Source: DASPJR01 sp035628505 (GTDB lineage Bacteria; Planctomycetota; SZUA-567; H5-PLA8). From it: a stretch of DNA of 64,000 bases. The position numbers were made by a program, and so were the translations under genes. The stretch is taken from positions 46,803 through 110,802 of the forward strand of contig DASPJR010000127.1 of the NCBI GenBank assembly GCA_035628505.1, in the 5' to 3' direction. A model generated the notes under the pieces. The model did not search any database, was not told where the DNA came from, and saw nothing but the letters and a program-made list of their open reading frames with translations. Positions 25,601 to 33,234 of the stretch are shown one piece after another (the stretch's first letter is position 1; each line of letters opens with the position of its first letter).

Positions 25601-28600
25601 ATGTCCAGCGATGCGGGCGTCGATCAAATTCGCTTCCTGTGCAGCAAATGTTTCACACTCATTTCCGCATCGGCTAGAGACGCCGGCGGCAGCATCACCT
25701 GCCCGTCGTGCCAGGCGTCTGTTCCCGTCCCGAACAACACTGTCAAGCAGCCCGAGGCACCGGCGTCTGCTTCCGTCACTCAGCCACAGCAGTCTGTGCC
25801 CGCACCATCTGCCGGGTCAGTGGAAAGTTCCGTCTCGAAGGTCGTGGTTGAAAGCGTGAAGCTCGAAGCGCCCGCGCCCGCTGCCGCGCCGATGGCCGCT
25901 CCCGCGGAGCCCGCCACTGCCTTCGTCGCCGCCGAAAGCATGAACATCTCGAGCGCACCCGGAAGCGGAGTGCCGCAGGCGCCAGCCGCGCAAGCGGCAC
26001 CTGCCGCAGCGCCGGTCGCTGTCGCCACTGCCGATGCGCCGTTTTCGCTGCACCGCTCGGCTGAAGCGATTGCGCAGAGCACTCCTCCGATGGGTTACCG
26101 TGCGACGGATCAGGAATACAGCGCTCCGAAAAAGAACAGGACGCCCTCGCTGATCAAAGCGGTCTCCGCATTTGTCTTCCTCGGTGTCGCCTCGGGCATC
26201 GGCATTTCCGTGCGTAATGGCATGGAACGCACGCGCATCGAAAACGAAGTCCAGACGATGATTGCTGATGCCGATGCAGTCTTCGCGGCCAACGACGTCG
26301 CCGGCGCTTACGAGAAGGCGCAAAGCGCCGTTAGAGTTCTGCATGCCAGCACGCAGGAACTGGACGCTGAGAAAAAGTCCAAGTGGCAGGCCCGCATCAA
26401 GCTGATCGAAGAGACCAAGTCAGAAATGGATGCGCTGAATGCTGTTTTCGCCAAGGCGGAAAAAGATCTGCCGGGCGTGCGCAGCCAGTTGGAGAACAAG
26501 AAAACGCTGCTCGGCGCCGTCACCGCCGACAACAAGCCGCTGCATGGAAAAGTCGACGCGCTGCTCGCCGACGTGGCCAGGCTGGAGCTCAAGCGCAAGC
26601 AGGAGAAGCTGCAAAAAGAGCTGCAGGCCGCCGATGCGCTCTACGCCGAAGGAAAAATCGAAGACGCAGCTCTCAAGGCCGTCGAGATCGGCACCGCGCT
26701 CAATGAAAAACCTGTGCTTCAGGATGCCGACATCGAAAAACGCGTCGGCACGCTGAAGAAGCGCGCGGCCGATCTGGCGGAAGCGAAATCCGAGCGCATG
26801 AAGGCGCGCACGGAAACGTATAACGAAGTCAAGCGCAAGCTGCAGACGCGCATCGACGCGCTGGACGAGAAGAACGCTGATCTCAAGCCGCTGGTCTTGC
26901 GCTTGAGCGAGCTTAAGAAAGAACTCATCGCCGAAGAAAAACGCAGCCGCAAACTCAAGCCGGACGAAGTCACCGAGCTCAAGGCTGTGTTGCATGAGCT
27001 CAACCGCCGCGACAAGAATGTCGTCGCTGGCACAGTTGAAGGCGACACCATCGGACTGACGGTCGATGACAAGCCGCTGCGCATGGGATTCCAGCGCACG
27101 GCGCTCACGCGCAGCCTGTTCATCGAAGTTGAAAACAACCGCTACCTGGTTGAGATGGACGATCTGTTCGGCCGCGAATCGCAGCCGGGCCGGCCTGGCA
27201 GACCCGGACGCGCCCGCCGCGTGCTGACGCACGCAATGGCGCTTGGCGAAGCGATGAAGAAGGCGGGCGTGCAATCCGACGACTTGTGGAACGCGGCCGA
27301 AGAAGCGCCGCTGCTCTCAGCGCGGCGCGCCGATGACGACGGCAAAGAACACATCTTCCTCGGCGACCGGCTTTATATCGGCACGTCGAACACCAAGACG
27401 GCCGAGGAAAAAGATGTCGAAGCTGACTTCGCCAAGAAAGCCGAGGCGCTTGCCGTTGCCGTTGAGAACGACAGCGAGGGCAAGGCGGAGATTCGCCGCG
27501 TCGTCAGTGTCGCCGTGCGCGCCACCTATAAGGAGGCGGACTGGTACGACCATCTGCCGGGCAAGTTCGTGCGCCAGGTCGTGGCCGAGGGGTACGTGGA
27601 GAAGAATCTTCCTGGCAGCGCCACACGCCTGAAAAAGGAACTGCAGGACTATCGCGACGCCTACCAGCGCATCAACAATCCTTTCACGAGCTTTACCGGC
27701 AACAGTTCGCTGGGCGATGAGGCCGTGGAGATGCGCACCTTCGAAGACCACTCGATCTGGCGGCTCTACGACAAGAAGAACGATACCACGTCATTTGCGA
27801 TCAAAAATCCGGACGATGAAAAGAACTGCCTCTTTATTCTCTATGATTTCCCCGGCAAGCACACGGCCTTCCCCGCTGAAGCGCAGCCCAAAACCGTCCG
27901 CATGACGCACCAGGCCATCGGCGTCACAGCCACTTACGACCTGGCGACTGGGAAGCTCAATTTCGATCAGGAGACCTGGGACAAGGCCGCGGCGCTTGAA
28001 GCACCGCAGATGCCCGACGAAATCCGCACCAGCCGCGGCTACGGCGCGCCGCCATGGGCCCTGCCGCCGCACGTGCTGCTGGTCAATTTGATGGGCGAAT
28101 GCAAATCGATCGTGACGCCCTACGGCCGGCTGGACATCCAGGACTTCAGCAAGATCGCCGAGCCCGAAAAGCGCACGGCGGCCATGGAAAAGATGCTCGA
28201 TAACATTGCCAAGGTTCTGCCGACGGCCAACTACCTGCATCTGTATTTCCGCTACTTCTTTGAATACATCCTCGACAGCCCGATCACATCCGCAACCTCG
28301 CTGCTCGGCTCGCGCGCGCACTGCGGCGACATTCACCAGACCACGTACCAGTCAATGGAACGCTTCATGGGCGGATGCTACGTCGGCGACTGCGACGATC
28401 TGGCCGAGTTCTTCGTGAACGTCACGCGGCGCCAGAACAAGCTCAGCTACGTCATGGCGCTGCCGCAGCACGCTGCCTGCGGCTGGGCCGAGAAAAATGA
28501 AGGCGAAGGATCGTACAGCTTTTACGTGATTGACACCGGTCCGCCGCGCGTCTTCCGCAACAAGGAACTGGACAGCGCTATCGAAGCGGCCTTCCGAGCC

Positions 28601-30121
28601 TACGATGAAAACAAGACAATGCGCTTCGATCCCAAGAGCCTGGGCTTCCTGTTCCGCTTCAACGGCGAACCCACGCGCACGCCCTATTACCTCTCCTCGC
28701 GCATGTACACCGACCGTGACTACGGCGAAGTCATGGAGCGTGTGCAGAGCTACTGGCACTTCCATTTTTACGCCCTGGGCATCCAGAAGATGACCGAGAT
28801 GATTGAGAAGGGCGACAAGGTTCCGGAGAATTATGTCGAGCTGGCCGGACTGTACGGACAAGTTCGTGAAACGGAAAGCTCGATCAAGAATACCCGCGAA
28901 GCACTCAAGCTGCTCGGCCCGCAGGACCGGCAGTCGCGCATGAGCGAAGAGTTCCGCATTGCCCTGATGTGGCGCGAAGAACATGAGAACGAAAAAGCCT
29001 ACGAAGCCATCAAGCCGCTGATCAGCGAATTGAAGGTGCTGCAGAGCGATCCGCAGAGCCTCAACTTCCTGAGCATGCGTCTTCAGGTGATGGGCCTGCT
29101 GATGGGCATCGACAAGCCCTTCGAGGCCTGGGATGTGATCTCGCGCGACATGCTGATGATCGCACGCCGCGGGCTGCTGAAGATCGAACACGCCGGCGGC
29201 ATCACCAGCATATACAAGAAAGCACAGGAAATGGCTCGCGCCGGAAAAGTTCCCAGCGCCGCAGAAAAGAATGAGCTCAACAAGATTGAAACACTTCTGA
29301 AGTGGTTCTACGAGAATGCGCTGTTCGAACAGGAAGATGATTTCAACGACTACATGCGCAAATACGCCTTCGTGGGTGAATGGTATGCCGGCCGCTATGG
29401 ACAGAAGAAACTGGTTGAGGAACTTCTGAAGGCGAATCCGACGTTCCCGGATCCGGCGACACCCCGCAAACACGATGACCGCAAAGACCCCGAGGCCGAA
29501 GACTGGAAGTGGATCCGCCTTTCGCTGCATGCCTATTCGCTGGCCATGGGCGACGCGCTGGACTTGGACGAACCGCCGGAAAAGTGGCGCAAGGATGAAG
29601 CGGTCAAGCTCGCCGATGCGATGCTGAAGGCAGCCAGCGAGGCACGCAAGTTCGGCTCGCTGTCCAGTTCGGAATTCCAGCTTCTGAGCACACGCGTATT
29701 CCGCGCATTCCTCATTAAGGACTGGAAGGATCTTGAAGACGTGCTGCGCGAAGTCAAAGAGCGCGACTGGGCGCGGCTGACTACGGACATTGCGGAAACC
29801 TTCGGCCGCAGCGCCCGCTTCGTCACGCCCGAAGAGTTCGTTGAGCAGTACAAAGTCTTCACTAAGTACGTGAAGGCGCGTCCTGCGTATTTCACCGTGA
29901 TCTACGAAGCTTATCGGTCTGAAGGCATCGAGCACGCGCTGCAGGCCTGCCCGGTGGCACTCGCACTGTGGCCCGGCGACGAGGACATGAAGCGCGAGGC
30001 AAAGTACCTGGAAGAGCTCGCTCGGAAAAAGGTCGCATCAAAAGCGAAGAAGGCGGCTGAATCCAAGCCTGCGGGCGAGCGCATCGTGCCGCCGCCGACG
30101 GAGCCGGTTAAAGTAAATTAG
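25601..30121 (+). CDS. 1506-aa zinc-ribbon/transmembrane/transglutaminase-like protein
   Basis: The largest protein of the window. An N-terminal zinc ribbon (Cys14, Cys17, Cys34, Cys37) is followed by an Ala/Pro-rich linker, one transmembrane helix (about 184-203) and a long charged alpha-helical, probably coiled-coil region (about 210-480). Residues about 900-990 show a transglutaminase-like triad: Cys931 in GDCDDLAEFF, His957 in LPQHAACGW and Asp978 in FYVIDTG. The last 500 residues look helical and repeat-like, with several YEAI/EAW-type helices. With the ribbon inside, the catalytic part would lie outside the cytoplasmic membrane. GGAGG is 6 nt before the ATG. A hairpin follows the stop. 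Substrate unknown; protein cross-linking, amidase or protease activity are all possible. Confidence 0.8.
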   Translation: MSSDAGVDQIRFLCSKCFTLISASARDAGGSITCPSCQASVPVPNNTVKQPEAPASASVTQPQQSVPAPSAGSVESSVSKVVVESVKLEAPAPAAAPMAAPAEPATAFVAAESMNISSAPGSGVPQAPAAQAAPAAAPVAVATADAPFSLHRSAEAIAQSTPPMGYRATDQEYSAPKKNRTPSLIKAVSAFVFLGVASGIGISVRNGMERTRIENEVQTMIADADAVFAANDVAGAYEKAQSAVRVLHASTQELDAEKKSKWQARIKLIEETKSEMDALNAVFAKAEKDLPGVRSQLENKKTLLGAVTADNKPLHGKVDALLADVARLELKRKQEKLQKELQAADALYAEGKIEDAALKAVEIGTALNEKPVLQDADIEKRVGTLKKRAADLAEAKSERMKARTETYNEVKRKLQTRIDALDEKNADLKPLVLRLSELKKELIAEEKRSRKLKPDEVTELKAVLHELNRRDKNVVAGTVEGDTIGLTVDDKPLRMGFQRTALTRSLFIEVENNRYLVEMDDLFGRESQPGRPGRPGRARRVLTHAMALGEAMKKAGVQSDDLWNAAEEAPLLSARRADDDGKEHIFLGDRLYIGTSNTKTAEEKDVEADFAKKAEALAVAVENDSEGKAEIRRVVSVAVRATYKEADWYDHLPGKFVRQVVAEGYVEKNLPGSATRLKKELQDYRDAYQRINNPFTSFTGNSSLGDEAVEMRTFEDHSIWRLYDKKNDTTSFAIKNPDDEKNCLFILYDFPGKHTAFPAEAQPKTVRMTHQAIGVTATYDLATGKLNFDQETWDKAAALEAPQMPDEIRTSRGYGAPPWALPPHVLLVNLMGECKSIVTPYGRLDIQDFSKIAEPEKRTAAMEKMLDNIAKVLPTANYLHLYFRYFFEYILDSPITSATSLLGSRAHCGDIHQTTYQSMERFMGGCYVGDCDDLAEFFVNVTRRQNKLSYVMALPQHAACGWAEKNEGEGSYSFYVIDTGPPRVFRNKELDSAIEAAFRAYDENKTMRFDPKSLGFLFRFNGEPTRTPYYLSSRMYTDRDYGEVMERVQSYWHFHFYALGIQKMTEMIEKGDKVPENYVELAGLYGQVRETESSIKNTREALKLLGPQDRQSRMSEEFRIALMWREEHENEKAYEAIKPLISELKVLQSDPQSLNFLSMRLQVMGLLMGIDKPFEAWDVISRDMLMIARRGLLKIEHAGGITSIYKKAQEMARAGKVPSAAEKNELNKIETLLKWFYENALFEQEDDFNDYMRKYAFVGEWYAGRYGQKKLVEELLKANPTFPDPATPRKHDDRKDPEAEDWKWIRLSLHAYSLAMGDALDLDEPPEKWRKDEAVKLADAMLKAASEARKFGSLSSSEFQLLSTRVFRAFLIKDWKDLEDVLREVKERDWARLTTDIAETFGRSARFVTPEEFVEQYKVFTKYVKARPAYFTVIYEAYRSEGIEHALQACPVALALWPGDEDMKREAKYLEELARKKVASKAKKAAESKPAGERIVPPPTEPVKVN

Positions 30122-30133
30122 AACGCACCTCGT

Positions 30134-30180
30134 GGGACAGCAGAGCCCGTGAGAAGTTTTTTCACTCTGCTGTCCCTATT
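30134..30180 (+). terminator. Hairpin after the 1506-aa gene
   Basis: GGGACAGCAGAG (30134-30145) pairs perfectly with CTCTGCTGTCCC (30165-30176), 12 bp with a 19-nt loop. The T-run lies in the loop rather than after the stem, so it may be a rho-independent terminator of non-standard form or only an RNA 3' end hairpin. Confidence 0.55.
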
Positions 30181-30206
30181 CTTCATACCAGCATTAAACT
30201 GCAGCG

Positions 30207-30689
30207 ATGCCTAAAGAGATCGAGCATAAATTTCTCGTTGCCTGCGATAAGCTGCCTCGCCGCCTGCCCAAAGGCGAGCATCTGCTGCAGGGATACCTGT
30301 GCTGCGATCCGCCAATTCGCGTGCGGGTAGTGTCGCAAGGCGCGGCAAAATCGGCTTTCCTGACGATCAAAGGCAGGGGACTGCGGGTGCGAGATGAATT
30401 TGAGTACCCTATCCCGGTTTCGCACGCGCGGCAGTTGCTGCGCTTATGCGGCAAGAGGATCATTTCAAAAACGCGCCGGCGCATCGGCCGCTGGGAGCTT
30501 GATGAATTTAAGGGCCGCCATAAGGGAATCTGGCTGGCGGAGTACGAACTTCGCGCGGGCGAAACGCTGCCTTCTTTGCCGGCCTGGATCAACCGCGAAG
30601 TTACGCAGGATGCCCGTTACAGCAACGTGAACCTCGCTTTCTGCCGCGCGTCGCTTAAGAAAATGTTCAAATCCCAGCTGGCGCTTTGA
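30207..30689 (+). CDS. CYTH domain protein (triphosphatase-like)
   Basis: A 160-aa cytosolic protein of the CYTH superfamily (class IV adenylate cyclase, thiamine triphosphatase, inorganic triphosphatase). The signature ExExK is at the N-terminus (Glu4, Glu6, Lys8 in MPKEIEHKFLV). Further strands carry alternating basic residues for phosphate binding (IRVRVV, FLTIKGRGLRVRDEFEYP, SKTRRRIGRWELDEFKG, LAEYEL). The length matches short bacterial members, which are most often inorganic triphosphatases. It is 85 nt after the 1506-aa gene and just before tRNA-Arg. Confidence 0.85.
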   Translation: MPKEIEHKFLVACDKLPRRLPKGEHLLQGYLCCDPPIRVRVVSQGAAKSAFLTIKGRGLRVRDEFEYPIPVSHARQLLRLCGKRIISKTRRRIGRWELDEFKGRHKGIWLAEYELRAGETLPSLPAWINREVTQDARYSNVNLAFCRASLKKMFKSQLAL

Positions 30690-30737
30690 CATGTTCCAGC
30701 GGGAGGAGTATGGTTTAGCGGCTGCAACACTTTGCAC

Positions 30738-30811
30738 GCGCCCTTAGCTCAACTGGATAGAGTGCCAGGCTTCGAACCTGGAGGTTGGGGGTTCGACTCC
30801 CTCAGGGCGTA
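30738..30811 (+). tRNA. tRNA-Arg (anticodon TCG)
   Basis: A full cloverleaf folds from the sequence. The acceptor stem is GCGCCCT with AGGGCGT (one G-U pair), the D-stem GCTC with GAGT, the anticodon stem CCAGG with CCTGG around loop CTTCGAA, and the T-stem GGGGG with CCCTC around TTCGACT. The anticodon TCG reads CGN arginine codons. The discriminator base is A at 30811 and the CCA end is not encoded. No other tRNA is adjacent. Confidence 0.95.
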
Positions 30812-30975
30812 CTCCGTACACCACCGATTCTCCTCAGACTTGCTGGTATGCTTCAAAATTGGCCGGTGGTTTGCGCCTAGTCTTGAGATTCTCACGCAAT
30901 GCCGCGGGAATTTTTGATCCATTCCCACCCTCGACATTGCTAAAGACGTCGGTCGCCGTATCAGGAAATTGAGCA

Positions 30976-32766
30976 ATGTCTTATCCGACTGAAGCGGAAC
31001 AACAGCATGCGATAACGACGCTGAAGATTCTGCATATTGAAGACAATCCAATCGACGCAGAACTGATTTCCACGCTCCTTCGCCGCGGCGGGATTGACTG
31101 CGAAATCGATCGCGTTGAAAAGAAGGACGACTATGTCGCGCGCCTTTCGGCGCACGAATATTCAATCATCCTCGCGGATTACACCTTGCCGGGCTTCGAC
31201 GGGGCCGGCATCCTCAGGCTTGCGCAGCAGTTCCAGCCCGATGTGCCGTTTCTCTTTGTTTCCGCGACACTGGGCGATGAAGTTGCGATCGAGATGCTGA
31301 AGAGCGGCGCGACAGATTTTGTGCTCAAGCACAGTCTCGCGCGACTGCTCCCCGCCGTAAAACGCGCACTGCGTGAAAAGAAAGAACGCGACAAGGCGCG
31401 CGCGGCCGAAGAAGCGCTGCAGCGCAGCGAAAAGCGCTTCCGCTTCCTGGCCGAAGCCAGCCAGCTGCTGGCGTCCTCGCTCGATTATCACACCACGCTG
31501 CCGATGGTGGCGCGCCTGGCCGTGCCGCAACTGGCGGACTGGTGCAGCATTTACACCGTCGAGGAAGACGAGACCATCCAGCCGCTGACGATCGCGCACG
31601 TGGACGAACACAAGCTCGAGTGGGCTCATGATCTGCTCTGGAAATACCCGGTCGACCCCGGCGCGCTGCACGGCTATGCCAGCGTCACGCAAACGGGGAT
31701 GCCGCTGCTGCTGGAGGATATTTCCGACGCGCAGCTGGAACGCATGTCGCGCGACCATGCCCATTTGGAAGCGCTGCGCAGCCTGGGCATGCGCAGCTAT
31801 CTGGCCGTTCCTCTGGTCGCGCGCGAACGCAATCTCGGCTGCATTTCGTTCGGCTCAGCCCGCTCTACGTTCGGGCAGTTCCACCTGGAAATTGCCGAAG
31901 ATCTGGCTCGCCGAGCCGCCAGCATGGTTGAAAATGCCAAGCTCTATCAGGAAGCGCAGGAGGCCGTGCGTGTGCGCGATGAATTTCTATCGATCGCCTC
32001 GCACGAGCTGAAAACACCATTGACCTCCCTGCAGCTGGAAGTGCAGATGCTGCTGCGCCTGGCCCGCCGCACCGCGGGCGTACTCTCCGGAAGCAATCTT
32101 GTTGCGATCGGCGCCGGTGAGAGCGGCAGCGCCTACTCGCAGGAAAACGATCCGGCTGCCTGCAAGAGCGGCAACGCGCTGACGGCCGAGCACATTGCAA
32201 ACAAAATGGAAACACTCGAGAAGCAGACGAAAAAGCTGTCCAAGCTGATCAACAACCTGCTGGATGTTTCGCGCATCGCCGCCGGACGCTTCGAGATTCG
32301 CCGCGAAGAAGTCGATCTCACGCGCGTGGTCAACGATGTGCTTTCACGCTTTGAGCAGCAGTTCATGCTGGCGGGCTGCTCGCTGAAAGTCAACGCGGCG
32401 GCGCCTGTGGTGGGAATGTGGGACCGTTTACGTGTGGAACAGGTGGTAACAAATATAATCTCCAATGCGTTGAAATACGGTCGCGGCCGGCCCATTGACG
32501 TGAGCGTCAGTCGCACGGATTGCTCGGCGCACTTTCAAGTAACGGATTCAGGAATTGGAATTGCTCCAGAGCATCTGGGCCGGATATTTGAACGTTTTAC
32601 ACGTGCTACGACGTCGAAGAATTATGGAGGTTTGGGCTTGGGACTGTATATCGTTAAACAGATTATTGATGCGCTCGGAGGCCGTATCAGTGTCAACAGC
32701 GAGCTCGGCAAAGGCTCCACGTTTATCGTGGAACTTCCTCTCGCAGGCAGCACCCTTACCTGTTAG
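30976..32766 (+). CDS. Receiver-GAF-histidine kinase
   Basis: A 596-aa sensor kinase without transmembrane helices, so probably cytosolic. Domains in order: receiver (residues about 17-135, Asp68 in ILADYTLPG), a short coiled coil, GAF sensor domain (about 160-330), HisKA with His343 in SHELKTP, then HATPase_c with N box IISNALKYG, G1 DSGIGI and G2 GGLGLGLY. About 50 residues of polar sequence interrupt the dimerisation helices (about 355-405). It is 27 nt before a receiver-only protein, its likely partner. The N-terminal receiver suggests it is itself controlled by another phosphorelay. Signal unknown. Confidence 0.92.
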   Translation: MSYPTEAEQQHAITTLKILHIEDNPIDAELISTLLRRGGIDCEIDRVEKKDDYVARLSAHEYSIILADYTLPGFDGAGILRLAQQFQPDVPFLFVSATLGDEVAIEMLKSGATDFVLKHSLARLLPAVKRALREKKERDKARAAEEALQRSEKRFRFLAEASQLLASSLDYHTTLPMVARLAVPQLADWCSIYTVEEDETIQPLTIAHVDEHKLEWAHDLLWKYPVDPGALHGYASVTQTGMPLLLEDISDAQLERMSRDHAHLEALRSLGMRSYLAVPLVARERNLGCISFGSARSTFGQFHLEIAEDLARRAASMVENAKLYQEAQEAVRVRDEFLSIASHELKTPLTSLQLEVQMLLRLARRTAGVLSGSNLVAIGAGESGSAYSQENDPAACKSGNALTAEHIANKMETLEKQTKKLSKLINNLLDVSRIAAGRFEIRREEVDLTRVVNDVLSRFEQQFMLAGCSLKVNAAAPVVGMWDRLRVEQVVTNIISNALKYGRGRPIDVSVSRTDCSAHFQVTDSGIGIAPEHLGRIFERFTRATTSKNYGGLGLGLYIVKQIIDALGGRISVNSELGKGSTFIVELPLAGSTLTC

Positions 32767-32793
32767 CAAGGCAGAGAGGACGAGAGCGACACC

Positions 32794-33180
32794 ATGACAG
32801 TGACAGCCAAGGCAACGAAGACAATCCTGATCATCGAAGACGACGTGGACATTCGCGACGCGCTGACTCAGATCCTGGAATTTGAGGGCTACGACATCGC
32901 CAGCGCCAGCAATGGCAAAGAGGCGCTCGACGTGCTGCGCAACTCTGCGCGGCCCGGGCTGATTCTGCTGGACCTCATGATGCCCGTGATGGACGGCTGG
33001 CAATTCCGCGCCGAGCAGCAGCAGGACAAGCGCCTGGCCGATATTCCTGTGGTCATTGTCTCTGCCGACGGCCGCATCTTTCAGAAGGCCACCGCCATCG
33101 GCGCGGCCGGTTACCTGCGCAAGCCGGTGGAGCTTGAAGTGCTGCTGAACACGGTCCAGCGCCATTTCAAAGCGTCCTAG
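32794..33180 (+). CDS. Single-domain response regulator
   Basis: A 128-aa CheY-like receiver with no output domain. Acidic pair in IIEDDVD (residues 15-19), phospho-acceptor Asp60 in LLDLMMP, a Ser at the switch position in VSADG and the conserved Lys in LRKP near residue 111. It follows the kinase by 27 nt and is very likely its phosphate acceptor or a shuttle. It must act through protein-protein contact because no DNA-binding or enzymatic domain follows. Confidence 0.93.
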   Translation: MTVTAKATKTILIIEDDVDIRDALTQILEFEGYDIASASNGKEALDVLRNSARPGLILLDLMMPVMDGWQFRAEQQQDKRLADIPVVIVSADGRIFQKATAIGAAGYLRKPVELEVLLNTVQRHFKAS

Positions 33181-33200
33181 CCGTTTTCTTTCTTTGCATT

Positions 33201-33234
33201 CATGCGGCCTGAAGCGAAAACTTAAGGCCGCATG
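33201..33234 (+). promoter_or_regulatory. Hairpin enclosing the start codon of the 33232 gene
   Basis: CATGCGGCCT (33201-33210) is perfectly complementary to AGGCCGCATG (33225-33234), whose last three bases are the ATG of the next gene. The loop (33211-33224) can add a short AAG/CTT helix. In mRNA this would hide the start codon and leave no free Shine-Dalgarno sequence. Confidence 0.55.

Noticed and set aside
28352..29935. 527-codon minus-strand frame inside the 1506-aa gene
   Set aside because: GC-rich shadow frame with no recognisable motif; the plus-strand protein is continuous and well supported.
30738..30811. tRNA as an integration site for a genomic island
   Set aside because: No integrase, no duplicated tRNA 3' end was seen nearby, and genes on both sides look like ordinary chromosome.
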